DNA of 64,000 bases from Flammulina velutipes (GCA_011800155.1 CM022368.1:1054001-1118000), one strand, 5' to 3'. Shown: positions 31,484 through 44,705, counted from the first letter of the stretch. A program made the numbers and translations. The notes: a model not told the origin generated them from the letters alone.

Positions 31484-33391
31484 ATGGCTCACAATCCCGA
31501 CAGCGTTTTGACCAAGATAACTCCAGGCGACATTCCTCCGGCTGAGGCATTCCTTGCACCTGGAAGTAATGGTGTTCCTACACTGGCAGCCTCATCGATG
31601 AAATCAACGGACCCAGAGAAAGCTATAACGGATGAGCCTTTGGAATGGACGTATCCGGACGGCGGAACGCGTGCATGGGTTGTCGTCTTGGGGTGCTTCC
31701 TCTATGCATCGACCTGCTTGTATGTACTTTTGACTTCGAGGATTCACCTTCCATGACCCTCACTTAGGTCATGGGGTCTAGTCTGGGGTGTCTTGCAAGA
31801 TTACTACCATACCGACATGTTCCCAAACACCAACCTCAGCGTGATAAGTCTCGCCGGAGGTGTTCAGAACTTTGTAAGTTCTGAAATTGATATGTGCGAT
31901 TATTGTCTGACCAAAGCCAGCTGATGAATGGCGTGTCTTATCTCTCAGGCGGGCTTGGGGACCGTTAGTGAGTTATTCATAGCTAGAGCGTCAGAACCGT
32001 CACTGATCAACGTTAGTGGTTATAAGGTACTCTTTTCTAGGGCTTCGGATACCGTTGACTCAACGTTCAATCGCCAGCGTGTTATCGCTATCAGCGTTTC
32101 TCTGGCATATCTCTCTCTGCTGGCTTCTGCTTTCTCCACCAAAGTTTACCATGTTTTCCTTTTCCAAGGCGTCTGTCTGGGAATATCTCAAGGACTAGGA
32201 ATGCCGCTATTTGTATCAATGCCATCCCAGTGGTTCTACCGTAAACGCGGTCTGGCGACTGGACTGGCAATCAGCGGCTCTGGAATTGGAGGTGGTGTAG
32301 GATCTCTTATAGTTCGTCGATTGTGAGTACAATTTCTTGCACATCCCGGATCGCCTAAACGTTCGAAAGACTGTCGTCTGTGGGCTTCAGGAAAACCATG
32401 CTAATCTACAGTGCTATTGAGGCATTCATCTGGACCATTGCCTTCTTTTGTTTGAAGGAACGTTACCGTCCCGGTCATTCGCTAGAAAAGAAGAGATGGC
32501 TTCCAGATCGCGTGGATGGAAAGTTTTTCAGTGTTGCACTTTCTGTGTTTATTGGGATCTTCGGCTATCTGGTGCGCACGATCCTTGATTCATTACATTG
32601 TATGGAACCATCTACAGTCGCCTTTCTATTTCATCACCACATACACCAAGCAATATGTCCCATCCATCGATCCGAGCTCGTTGATGGTGTCAGTGCCGCT
32701 GGTACTCATGAATTTCTGTGGTACGTACTGTCTAGCCACGCCTTCAAAGTCTGTATGCTAAATTCTTCTCCACAGCCGGTTTTGGTCGTGTAAGCTTGTC
32801 GTTGATTTCATCGCTGAATGGCGTCCTGGATCACTAACTAACTGGTGTCTCGTTTGACCTGCCTCTGGCAATTTAGATTTCATCTGGGTTTTTGGCTGAT
32901 TATCTGGGTGCTATCAACACGTTCTTCCTTTCCTTCTTCCTTGGAGGGTTGATTCAAATGGTCTGCTGGACTTTCGCGAAGACCTTTCCAGCCATCCTTG
33001 TTTTCACGGTCCTCAACGGTCTGGTTACTTCCTGTTATTTGAGCCTTCTTCCAGTAGTCTGCGCGCAACTCTTTGGAATGCAGAGTTTGTCGACTATAAC
33101 TGGATTTATGATCTTGGCGAATGCACCTGGTGAGTGTATGGGTTAACTGACCCATCTTCGCAACTAACAACCTCGCAAAAAGGCCAACTTGCAGGAGCTC
33201 CCATTGGAGGAGCCATAATTTCTGCATCCGGACAAAATTGGCTTGCTGTTACAATGTATTCTGGAGGAATGATGATGCTAGGATCGTTCTGCATATTATA
33301 TGGTAAGGCTTTTGTAATTTGCCCTGGTCTTCTTACTCACGAGATCACAGCACGCTTCAAGTACGAGACCCGGATTTTTGCCCGAGTGTAA
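31484..33391 (+). CDS. MFS transporter, monocarboxylate-porter type
   Basis: The ATG at 31484 (ACCATGG context) starts a hydrophilic N-terminus, then EWTYPDGGTRAWVVVLGCFL, the first membrane helix with the PDGG-WVV signature of fungal monocarboxylate-porter MFS proteins. Then come WGLVWGVLQDYY, RVIAISVSLAYLSLLASAFS, GMPLFVSMPSQWFYRKRGLA, GSGIGGGVGSLI, the central loop ERYRP, and C-terminal helices (FLADYLGAINTFFLSFFL, LPVVCAQLFGMQSLSTITGF, APIGGAIISASG). It ends ARFKYETRIFARV. Eight or so short introns; the one near 31975-32080 could not be fixed exactly. Substrates of this class include carboxylates and other small organic ions. Its position beside the oxygenase group suggests it imports that pathway's substrate or exports a product (inference). 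Confidence 0.85.
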
Positions 33392-33785
33392 GCAGCGGGC
33401 ATGAAGCGACGGTACCTCCTATATAGACTTCATATTCTAATTAGACGACGACTCTATATTGCCTCTTGCCTGTTAAGTTTCAAGCTTCGTTTCCAGCAGG
33501 TATGCGTAGCGTCGAGTAGCAGGGGCGTGAGCGATAGACAAAAGACGTTTGTACACATGTTGTTGTGGCAAACGGCAGGCGACGATAGATACGGGTAGCG
33601 ACTGATAAGTAAACCGGTTCGCTGTGCCGATCCCGGCGGCTCGCCACACTACCTTCCAACATTGCCGTCCTAAGACTACAATTCACTAATAATTGTGGCG
33701 TGTCAGTGACTGCACATCACGTGAATGTGACCATTCCAGAATTGTGACACGCGTCGTTTGTCTTTGATGTCAATGAACTCCAACG
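33392..33785. other. Intergenic region before the 2OG-dioxygenase-like gene
   Basis: About 390 bp; nothing recognisable. Confidence 0.35.
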
Positions 33786-36700
33786 ATGTCTACTGTCCAG
33801 CCTCAATCGCAAATTCTAGGACCAGCTGATGCTCTAGTGCCAGAGGCTGATGTTTCCGATACATTGCCACAAGTCGAACTAGTTGCCAACGTTGAAGCAG
33901 ACCAACCCGAGGACGAAGAAGAAGAAGACAACACAGACGACTCGATGTCCGACGAGGAATCTGAACTATCGGATGGTGACGATTTTCGAGTATGTGATAA
34001 AAGGTTTCTCTTCATTTCTCATATTGAAGACTAGCTCAGGAGGATTTTCATGAAGCAATGTTGGGGAAATTGAATTTCTCTGGCTCGTACGCGTTTGCCG
34101 CGTCGTTTCCTCAAGCCCCGAATCCCTGCTTGTCTATTGAAGGAGTCGGCATCGTGGGCCTTCCTCTCAGCCTCGGAGACGCGAATAATATTATCAATCA
34201 CGCCTCAAGAGCGCCGTACGGCCACAATGCCACGACTATCGTGAACACGGATGTACGAGACACTTGGGAGATAGAACCGCAACAAATCCAATTCCTTAAT
34301 CCTATGTGGCAGGAGTGGCTCAACAACACTGCTTTGAAGCACGTATGCGAGGGACTTGGCGTCGAGCCACTGAACGTTCAGCTGGAATTTTACAAGCTTC
34401 TACTGTACCAGGAAGGCTCTCAGTAAGCACATATATTACTATGCTCAATCGCACTCTGACTTGGTTCTAGCTTTGATAAACATCAAGAGTAAGTCTTCGG
34501 TACGCACATGCCGAACCGTGCTCTGACTACCAATAGCACTGTCAAATCACCTGGAATGTTCGCAACATCCATCATCATACTTCCTTCTTACTATCAAGGC
34601 GGTCAAGTTCACGTGGCGCACGCAAAGAAAAGCCAAATTTTCGATTTCTCTGCCAGTTCCCACCTCTCGACCTCCCTTCTGTCCTGGTATACCGATGTCC
34701 ACCACGAAGTGATGCCAGTCACTGCGGGATATAGACTGGCACTATCCTTCAATGTCATTCAGACGAAACCCTCCGACAACCTCCCAAATCTTGCACTCCT
34801 GGACGAAGCGAAGAACTGGCTACGGCGCATCCTTCTGAAATGGAACAAAGATCGATACACCGAGTCTCCCGGAACTGTCGCAGTCTACATTCTGAACCAC
34901 CAATACTCAGCTATGGACCTCCGTCGCGGGGCTGCCGCCTTGAAGGGCAGAGATAAGGGCGTGTTCATGTGTCTGCGCTCGGTTGCCGATGAAACAGATC
35001 ATATAGTGACACTTGCCAATGTTGTCTACCATCAGAGTGGTAGCCCTGTTGACGATGGAGCTGAGTATTACTATAGCAGAAACAAAAGGAGACGATATGG
35101 ATGGGACGAATCTGAATCTGAAGACGAGGAGGATCAACAGGACGTGTCAATGGAAGAAGTTCACGATGAAGACTTGAGTTTGGATAATATCGTTGACATC
35201 TTTGGCACCGAGTTGAGCCAGGCAAAAGTCAATATCGAGATGACGGACATCATACCAGCCAATTATTTCGAAGAAGCTGACCCGGACGACAAAGAGTACG
35301 AAGGATACATGGGCAACGTAGGTCTTCCTCTGTAACTTTTGGATCAAGATAATGACGAATTACTTCAAGTACGGAGGTGACGTCCAGTATTGTACGTCTC
35401 CCAGCAGCCCAATCTATTCCATCTCACTCTGTACAAGATTATCGGCGGACAGCTCTTCTTATTACTGATGTTGACAGTGCTGGGTCATTATTCTTCGGAT
35501 CGTATGGACGCGTTGGGTACGGCCTCCATCGGTTGAAGACCTCTGCGAATCCCAGCGCACCCGAAAACGTCAGAATAGCAAACGAGTTGATCAACCACCT
35601 CTCTGTGAGCACCAAGGGTTCTGCAAAGTCTCTAGCCATGTACGCCCTGCAGTGGCGCGATTTTAACCTTTGGGATCGCATAGCACGCACAACTCATTAT
35701 GATTTACTCGCCTTCGGAGTCGATCATATTTCTCTTCTATGGCAAACATTTGGATTCGATACGATACGGCCGACGTGCGTGTTTCTTTACTGGTGAGGAT
35801 CCACTTTGTGCTGAATCTCCTCTGCACAGTCTCGAAACTATGGTCTCCTTTACCTCTCAAGCCGGACAGGTAGCAGGCGCAAGGTCATTCCTGATCACTT
35901 TGAGAAGGATGATGATATTAGACAATGCGGAACTTGACGCGTGGTTTGCCCAGCAATCCTGGAACGCGACAATGAGTATCAAGAACCCCTCCAAGGATGA
36001 TGTCGATGTCATGATGGAATTAGTGACTCAGAAGGGTGTTGGTTGGTTCATCGAGCAGTAGGTCGTCATCGTCTGGACTCGATTTATAACTGATTCCATT
36101 TTGCTATAGCATCTTACAGCAACTTGCCACCGGTCCTGCATTCTATCCTTTCTGGATAGGCTTTACGCGCCGTCTCTTCGAAAATAAAACGGTGCTGAAC
36201 AGCGAGGCTGGTAATTCTGTTCCAACGGGTGTACCCACTTTCGACGTGCTTTTGGACATATGCTTCGGTGTTCTGATCTCCTCTTGGGATACAACTGGGC
36301 AGGCTCTCACCACGGCAACCAACCCAACATCTCTATCCCGCATCCTGGAAGTTCTCCAGCTCTGCTTCATTTCCAACCACCTGGCCGATCGTATACATCT
36401 CCTCGATGACGTCCTGAAGCGAAAACCTGCGACATCCACCACCTTCCCAACATTCCACACCCCACTCATATCAGAGCTTGTTGCGATGCTTAATGTTCAA
36501 AAGGTGGACATTTGTTCTGCGCCTTTCGGTGATGTCTTCCGCAAGTATATTCGAATCTACTTGTGCGACGTTCTTGGTTCGAAACCCAAAAAAGTCATCG
36601 GCCTGCGAGTCGTAGGATGTGGGCTTCGATGTGTGGAATGCGATCAAGTCAACGCATTCCTTAAAGAGGATCGCAAGGAGACCAAAATGAACAAGTGGAT

Positions 36701-37088
36701 GCAGAAGGATCGTGTGGTGCATGTTCAGGACGCCCTCAAAAATGCAGCAGATCTGGTTAGGTGTAAGCCGACGCCGGATGGACTACAGCTCAACAAGAGA
36801 TCAGCCCTAGCGTCAACACAAGAATGGGCCAAAAAGCAGTTGGATGCCAGACGATTCTTGACGGTCATCGGCGACCTTGGTGTTTTACAACGGCTACTAG
36901 GACCAAACGGATTCGCGGACGTGGAGATGGCGATTGCTGGTGCGAGGCCGTTCGGTATGCCTCTGCAGCCCACTGCAGTTATCAACATCGAAGACTTTGG
37001 ACCCACGACTGCCGGAACAAAACGAAAGCACCCAAAGTCCTCCACCGGAAAACCTCCGCCTAACGAGATCATTGAGATATCAGATTAA
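33786..37088 (+). CDS. 2OG-Fe(II) dioxygenase-domain protein, large agaric type
   Basis: It begins with an acidic disordered N-terminus (DEEEEDNTDDSMSDEESELS). After an intron, LNFSGSYAFAASFPQAP leads into a double-stranded beta-helix fold of the prolyl-4-hydroxylase kind. The iron site is the HxD in SHFDKHQDTVK, created by splicing two exons near 34430 and 34540. YYQGGQVHVAH follows, and the distal His and Arg lie in DVHHEVMPVTAGYRLALSFN. These residues bind iron and 2-oxoglutarate. A C-terminal region of several hundred residues, of no family I can name, follows over exons to 37088. It ends TGKPPPNEIIEISD, a SUMO-interaction-like motif. The substrate is unknown; the C-terminal extension suggests a protein-protein role, possibly nuclear. 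Introns are about 50 nt; that near 35320-35400 is not fixed. Confidence 0.75.
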
Positions 37089-37568
37089 ACTTGTCTGGGA
37101 CTGCGATGTATCCATACTTATGACTGGCCCTAGGCCTACTACTACTTTTCTCCTCCCTTTTTAATCTACAATAGATTCGAAGATATACATCCTCGTTATC
37201 GACAATAAAATTAGTTTTTATCCTCTCGTGGCGCCATGCTACTGCCGCAAGAACTCTATCAGTGTGAGATAAGTTCCGCTACGGTACAGTATAAAAGAAC
37301 TGAACGCAAAGCAGCCAGAATGTTTGAACAGTGTTTGACCAGGGTTCGAAGATTGAAACTTTGGAGATCGCCGGCGGCAGTAAACCAACGGAACCTGCCG
37401 GGCACTCTTAACCACTAACCGCGACGACCATTTGTCTGCAAAGACAAAAGACATTGAATTTCAGCTTTTTACAATTGATTAAGATACAAAATTGCTGTAT
37501 TCTGTTGCATATATCGTCTTTAACGCTATAGCTGAGCCTTGTTTGATTCCGTTCCGTCCACACTCTTC
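37089..37568. other. Intergenic region before CLP1
   Basis: About 480 bp with no supported gene. Short open frames here have no coding character. Confidence 0.35.
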
Positions 37569-39393
37569 ATGGCGGACGAACCGACAGCGAGCAAAGAGTG
37601 GCTGCTCGACCCACAGACAGAATACAGGTTCGAACTGGATCCCGGAACATCCCTAGCAATCAAGGTGCGTTTGCTTTGTTCCCGTTCACTTCTCAAGACC
37701 TCATCTGGTTTCCAGCTTACTCGTGGCCACGCCGAAATATTTGGATTTGAACTCGTTGAAGCCCAGACTTACGTGTTTGGAGCGGAATGCAAAGCCGCTG
37801 TATTCACCTGGCAAGGATGTCTGCTCGAGATGAGTCCCGTTCTCAGTGTATATAGCATTTTGTGGCGTCCTAACTTCCATCTTCCCTTCTACGTCACAGG
37901 CCGGGCATCCACGGAATACGTCTCGGATGAAACACCTATGAACGCGTATGGAAACCTACACATCGCGTTCGAGCAAATGCGCGTACGAGCACTGGCCAAA
38001 GTTCGTGATCACAGTGATAGCAAAGATGCGGACCCTCCCCGCGTCCTTGTTCTTGGACCTGAGAACTCTGGAAAAACGTCTGTCTGTAAGATTCTGGTTA
38101 ACTATGCTGCACGAGCTGGTCAGGCATGGACGCCTTTGTTGGCCAACGTAGACCCCAGTGAGGTTCTCTCACTCTTTTGTCTTTGTGTTTACTTCCTGAC
38201 TTTCTTGTGAATAGGGAGGCTGGGCAGCGCCTGGTGCTATTGGTGTTGTACCTGTGAGCGCACCAATCCCAACATGTTCTCCGGCGAACGTCCTGGGCGC
38301 CGCTGTTACATCAGCACCTACATCACTGTCCTCAAACGCACTTCTGCCGATATCGTACTGGTACGGTCACGCGGAAACAAAGAGGAATACACTTCTGCTA
38401 GAAAGACTCATACGAAACTTGGGGGAAAACGTGCGAGAGAGGGGGGAAAACGATGCAAAGAGCCGCTCAGCAGGTATAATAGTCGACACGCCAGCTTCCA
38501 TGGCGTCTGGCCCAGCGTCATCCAGTGAGATGCGTCTCAGACTTATTAAGGCCTGCATAGACGCGTTCAAAAGTTGGTTCTCATATCATGTTCTTTATAT
38601 CCTACCCATCATACTACAGTCAACATCATCCTCGTCGTCGGACACGAAAAGCTGAATGTCGAGATGCAACGCACTTTTGGCTCTACCCTCACCGTGGTGA
38701 AGATACCCAAGTCCGGAGGGGTGAGAGCCTTCATTGCATTTCTTTCGACCATTGTCTGACTTCCAACTTTCTTTGGTAGGTCGTCGAGCTCGACATAAGC
38801 TACCGCGAAAGGGTTCACAATCACCAACTCCACACCTACTTCTACGGACAGGTCATCCAACCTCCTCCCGGGATATCTTCGAATTCTGTAAGCAATGACA
38901 CTTTTTCGGATATAGTTCTATCTCCGTCTTCGACGGTTATCGGGTTCGATGACCTGACGATCTATCGCATCGGAGCTGGTGCGTTCTCCCTGGACTAAAC
39001 TTTCTTCGCCAAACTCAGTTTTCACCACTAGCCGCTATGGCCCCGTCGGATGCTCTGCCGGTTGGTGCAAAACGAGCAGTGTCGGAGACTCAACCTGTAC
39101 ACGTAGAACCTGGCGAGCCTGGCTCCGGTTTGCTCAACGCCGTTCTCGCCATCCTAGCGCCCTTCAATCCGGATGAGAATGAGCGCTACGACGAGGAAAT
39201 CCTGGACCTCACTGTCATAGGATTCATTGTAATGCAAGTACACTTTTCTATGACAGAAGTCACATCTAATTTGTGCACTTCTAGAACGAAGATTGACGCT
39301 GCACAGCGCAAGATGACTATCCTTTCTCCTAATCAAGGCTCAGTCGTCGGGAAAACCGCCATTGTAGGCTCATATGAATGGCAAGATCAGTAG
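37569..39393 (+). CDS. CLP1: CLP1, polynucleotide kinase subunit of the mRNA 3'-end cleavage factor
   Basis: The ATG at 37569 starts MADEPTASKEWLLDPQTEYR, with ELDPGTSLAIK matching the Clp1 N-terminal domain. The next exon gives LTRGHAEIFGFELVEAQTYV and AAVFTWQGCLLEM, then GRASTEYVSDETPMNAYGNL. The P-loop is VLVLGPENSGKTSVCKILVN, followed by ANVDP. The C-terminal domain ends MTILSPNQGSVVGKTAIVGS...QDQ at 39393. Clp1 works in the nucleus, in cleavage factor IA for pre-mRNA 3'-end formation; in animals it also acts in tRNA splicing (established knowledge). Whether this copy retains kinase activity is not shown, although the Walker A motif is complete. It converges with the NADH dehydrogenase gene: only 64 bp separate the two stop codons. 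Confidence 0.9.
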
Positions 39394-39457
39394 CAGGCCC
39401 TAATCCTACAAGAAGAGTCCAATTAAAGTGTTTATTATTACATATCCCTCTATCCAT

Positions 39458-41942
39458 TCAAAGTCTGGACAAGTCACGACCCCATACGCCACTGTTGCGT
39501 GCAATGAGTGATAGTCCTAAGAGCAAAACAGTCCTGAATAACTTACCGAACAATCCAGTCAATCATCAACAACGCCCGAGTACGTGCAGAAACCTGCTCG
39601 TTCCAATATATGCTTCTCCAGGCATACATCGCCGCAAGGCCGCCCATGAACGAGACCTTCCCAAAGTCAAACACCGCCGCGTTCCCGATATACGCTAAGC
39701 TCCCCAAATGAAGGTACTTGAAAGGCTTCGCCACAGTTTCGTCCATCTGTTCTAATGTGACACCGTCCGCGGCCTGGTTCGGGGCCCGACGTGCCAACTT
39801 GTGCAGCTTCTTGCCTATGTATTTGCCTTGCTGTGATGCGACCTGAGCAGTCTACGGAATAGACGTCAGCGGAAGGAACCATGGTCACTTCAACGGACAT
39901 ACCGCCGGCAAGGAGGTGATCTTCTGGCCAAGGCCCTCCATTAGTTTTGCAACTTCGTTCAAGGAGAGAGAGTTATCCGCATCGGTGTCATACAAGTCAA
40001 ACAGCTCGCGAACCTTGGTAAAGGGGTGAGCGTTGAACAGAACTTTGGATTTGCAGACGCACTTCAGTAACGTGGTCCTCTGCCATGGGGATCCTGGCCT
40101 TGATGGTCTGAACTACTCAGATGAATCAGTCACAGCCCAACCAAAGTACCAACATGATCTATACCCATCAGCTCCCATTCCTCAAAATCAATCTTGCCAT
40201 TCTTGTCCCGGTCTGCAGCCTCGACGAATTCCATGAAGTGACTGATGATGGAAGTCTCAATCTGTCAATGAAATTCCGTTAGCTTCAGCATGGGCAGTTA
40301 TGTAAAAGGAGCTTACAGTAGCGCAATCCCCAATGGCGTACATTGTACCCAGAGGTGCACCCTTAACTCTCAAATGCGCGTCAGTTTCGATAGCCTTCTT
40401 GTGTACCTGATTGGGCAGCAGGCTGCTAACACGTTCCGTGAACGGATTCATGGCGATGCCTGTGGACCACAGAACAAAGTTTGTCGGGATAGAGTGCTGT
40501 TCAACTTCCCCTTCTTTGTTCTTCTGCGTATAGATTACATGTTCGGGGTTGACTGAGCCGACACTAGGAGTTATCAGAGACAGTATTTTCAGAAGGTGCA
40601 ACGAAATTTACCGTGCTGAAGTTACTAGGTTGACGCCATCACGAGAGAATTTTTGCTCCGCGTAATTCGAGATGGCTTCTGAGTACTGACAAGTTGGACG
40701 TCAGTTACAGATAGCATCGTACCTTGGAGAACAACCTACGGTATTTAATATGTGTTCCCTTGACTGAATAACATGGATGGAAACCTCCTCTCTACATATT
40801 TTCGGGAACTACAAGAGTCGTAAGTAGGGAGTGAAAGTCTCGGCGACGTAGGACTTACAAATTGCACAATATCCTCTTGACAAAAGTCGTATATTTCCTT
40901 CATGAGAGCATGTTAGCTTCACACAGCGTTTTCTCATAACAACATACCGCCGCAGTTTCTACACCAGTGGGGCCGCCACCACAAATGACAAAGCTTAACA
41001 ATCTCTTTCGCTCTTCCGGGGAGGTGGTGGGTAGACTAGCAACCTCAAAGTTGTCCATGACCCGTCGCCTGATGGCCTGTGCGTCACCAATGGTCTTCAG
41101 TTGGAAACAGTGCTCCAAGCCAGGAACGCCGTGGGTGCTAGATGAAGATCCAACTGCAATGATTAGCTTGTCGTAAGGAATGTATACGCTAGATTTCGTT
41201 CCGTTTGACGTTGTGGTCTCAACCTGGAGGAGCTGGTCGCGCATTTCGACATCGACCGCCCTGCCTTGAACGAAATGGCCGTGGAGACGAGCAATGATCT
41301 TTCGGATGGGCTCTATCAAAGAGCGTACTTGCACGGTTCCGACAGCAGCAGCTACGCGAGTGAGTTTCATGCGGTTTAAGCGTGAAGTAGAAATGAGACT
41401 AACAAGGTAGGAGAGGAGTGAATGTTGTGAATGTCTCTGCAGAGACAACAGTAACGTGATAGTCACCAGGATATAGCGTCTGGAGGACACCCATTGCCTA
41501 GCCCATCATCAGCCTGTCGTTTGGGATAAGCTGGCAATCAATCACTCACGCCCCATCCACCACCGACGATAACCAGCCGCGGCTTAGTGGCCAGCTTCTT
41601 GTGCTCCTCGCTATCCTCGTCTGCCGCTGACACCCTCACAATAGGAAGATTCTTGGGTCCGCCAGGTTCCGGATGTAAGGCCAACGGCGAGCGGGGAACG
41701 CGTTCGACATGCTTGTCTGTGTACGTGAACGCGTCGTGTATAAAGATGATCCCGCCTAGAGCTGCGAGACCGCAGATAGACGAAAAGCCGAAGAGAGCAC
41801 CATACTGCGCGTATTTCTTCGCGCGTTGTAGCCTCGTTGGCTGTGGTTTGACGGCCTCCGACGATAAAGAGCGTATGGTCGGTAGTATCGCTTTTCCGAC
41901 ATGCAGGTGGACGGCGCAAGCACGCCTAGAGTGTCCTAGCAT
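39458..41942 (-). CDS. External alternative NADH dehydrogenase with EF-hand (type II, mitochondrial)
   Basis: The ATG at 41942 begins a basic presequence-like N-terminus (MLGHSRRACAVHLHVGKAIL), then a single membrane helix (GFSSICGLAALGGIIFIHDA). The FAD-binding Rossmann motif is RLVIVGGGWGAMGVLQTLYP and the NADH-binding one is LLSFVICGGGPTGVETAAE. An EF-hand loop, LYDTDADNSLSLNEVAKLME, has Asp at positions 1, 3 and 5 and Glu at 12, so calcium control is plausible. The C-terminus has GKKLHKLARRA and LGSLAYIGNAAVFDFG, as in fungal Nde enzymes, and ends at 39458. It oxidises cytosolic NADH at the outer face of the inner membrane and passes electrons to ubiquinone without pumping protons. Many short introns. 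Confidence 0.9.
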
Positions 41943-42140
41943 TCGCTGAATGACCGTGAATGACCGTAGACGAACAAGAGTGAAGGGTATGATGATGTCA
42001 TCGTCGTGATTGTCGCATTTCAGCGGCATGCGGCGGGTGTACAATAGGTCATGGATTCTGCACAAGTATATACATGTAATTACAGATAGCAACAGAGTAG
42101 CAGTATGATAGAATGCATAGCAAGAAAGTTCGAGAGGCAC

Positions 42141-44705
42141 CTAAAGAACATAGCGGAAATCTCTATTTTGCAGATCCGTCAAGTCGAGGAATGCCTATTT
42201 GATTGTGTAAGTCAGTAGCAACAGTCCCAAAAGCTGAACGACATACCTTGTCAACTTTCTTTTCGACTGTAGTACCATCAGCATTTACGTGCGAGACATA
42301 AACAGCATCGAAGGTCTCGTCATGGGTCGCCATATCTCTTCGCTTGTTCTCCCGCGCAAGCATATAACGCAACAATAGGAGCAATAACGCAGAAGTTAGA
42401 TTGCATGCCGCAATGAGAGCCCACGGGACATGATTCCTACGCATCAACATTCAGTAACATCGCGGTTAGATATTGAAAACCACCGACCTAGGCTGATACT
42501 TCTTCTTCCAGACAAACGGTCCGGCAAAGTTACCAACGCAGTATCCGATAAGAACGATGGCATTCGTAGTAATACCTACCAGTCAACAACATATCAGAAG
42601 CTTGAAGCGGAGTCTATTTTCTGGGAACTCACGCTTTGTGTGTCCAGATGTAAGAGAACCCACCCATCCCAAGAAGATCACGAACGGACATATGGCAAAC
42701 ACTAACGAGCATGAGGGCAGGAACATGTGAGGATAATTACTTCGACCGCACCTGATACCCAGTACGAGAACAAGAGTCCCACTTTGTTGTGGCCCGGTAG
42801 CAGGTTCACGAGGAGGGCTCCCAAAATTGCAGGAACGTACATCAACGCGCCACCGTAGCCGCGTCCCACAAGTCTTGTCGACGCAACGGTGACAGCAATC
42901 CATATCGTCAGGACTAATTTAGACAAGTCAGAAATATCAACAACTGTAATCGGTGAAATGCTGCGTACTTTCGACAACGCCGTCCACGCATCCAATTAAC
43001 GTCGTCTCGATCTGCGAAAAGCCAAATTGGCTGACGATTAGTTGCCGTTGGTTCGTAAGCTGTGGGCATGTAAGTTAAGGTCAAACACCGACAGCCGAGT
43101 CATGGCGCATACAGAATTGACGATGTTTCTAAGAGGATTCTTTAGCTATGATAGAAAGTTGAAGGCCAGCCAGTGTACTTACCCGACGGCAGCAAATAAG
43201 AACATGACCCAAATCTTGGGATCCAAAAACGTTTCCACAAATCTAAGAGGCGTCAGAAATCTGTCAGCGTGTTGGATAAGTACTGACTGTTCGCGCTTCC
43301 AGTGCTTGTTCTCCACTCCGGTCTGGTTTATCTTGATTCTCTGCACCGCTTGGACTCGTTCCTCGGGGGTCAAAAAGTGGGCAGTTGTAGGTGAATCCGG
43401 AAAGTAGAACCTACAAAATGAATATCGTGTTATGACTAGACCTTCACAATCTTAACCATACTCACCAAAAGACAACAGAAGTAATGAGAGTAATCAGTCC
43501 GGTGGTAATCATAAGCCTGAAGGATGCCGTTAGTAACGTTGCAAAGAACCGAAGAGCCCCGCAAATCGCTTACCATTGCCACGGCATAAAGTTATGGGTC
43601 TATCGAATCGAGTTAGTCGGCATACGGCGGCTACGGAGGATTTCGAATGAGAGCCGCTCACGTTGGTGTGCAAAAGGCCGAACGAAACGAAGCCCAAAAA
43701 TATGATGGCGAAGCCATTCATCAAGACTGCGCATTCATATTAGTCTCGCTGAAATGAAACCTTTGTCTAGAAATACATACACCAGTACCCTACGCGCTTC
43801 GTCTGTTCAGCGCGGGTGTAGAACATAGAAGTGACCTAGAAGAAGGCGTCTGTCTACCGGAAAACAATGAATCGAAGAACAGTATAACTCACGATCATGA
43901 AGCCTGGGGTTATGGCGCCTTCGCAGGCGCCTAGAATAAAGCGGACAGCCAATAGGCCTCCAAAAGAACTGCATGCGGCGTGACATAGTAAGGCCACAGC
44001 CCACACAAAGATGTTGGCGCTGTAATGAAGCACTCAGCATCGTAAGAGGAAAATCATTGATGAGCGCGCATACCTCATCCATTTCCCAACTGGATAGCGC
44101 TGAAGGGCAAGATTCTGGGGGTACTGATTGTGGGCGCCTTTTAGAACCGAATGCAGGACCAAGACGATATTGAGAACCCTACCTCAAACACGAGATAACT
44201 GAGGTAGAACACCGAACCCAGCCAGTTGAATTGCGTCTGGTTGAGGTGAGCCCCAGGTCTGTGGAGATGTATGAGAATAGTGAGCGCGAGGAACACAATG
44301 CCGTACTCACATGATGCCCATGATTGCAGATTGCCCGAGTGTCGTCTTGTCGGCGAAAGTCATTCTTCAAGTTGGTTAGGTTATTTATATCCGACATGCA
44401 ACGGTATTGGGACGCACAAATACATGACTGGATCAATGGATGTTAGTATAAGAGTGTAGAATGCAAATGATGGAACGTACTGCACATGAGAGGGAGCAAG
44501 TTCTTGTCGATCTTCCATCTAATAGCTGGAATGAAGTTTGACAGTTAACAGATGAGAAGATATAGACGTACCTCAGCCGAGCCGCCTGCTTATCGTCAAG
44601 CACGATGCTTGTGCCAGCAGTGAGCTCAGCAGCGACGTCTGCGTCCTCTTCCCTAAGTGTGGCGCCACGCTTTCCTGATTTTTCACTAGCCGAATCGGAC
44701 GACAT
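42141..44705 (-). CDS. MFS anion:cation symporter of the Dal5/Tna1 (allantoate/nicotinate permease) type
   Basis: The ATG at 44705 (MSSDSASEKSGKRGATLREE) is followed, after an intron, by WKIDKNLLPLMC, the conserved entry to the first helix in this family. Many short exons encode membrane helices; among them are NAFFWRPIGCPLYSR-region sequence read in the proper frame, a central loop, and HVPWALIAACNLTSALLLLL near the end. The last exon gives AFLDLTDLQNRDFRYVL with the stop at 42141-42143, a very typical C-terminus of this family. Substrates of the family include allantoate, ureidosuccinate, nicotinate, biotin and pantothenate precursors; the one here cannot be read from the sequence. TATATAAT at 44749-44756 (minus) lies about 45 bp upstream. 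The exact exon map was not worked out. Confidence 0.85.
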
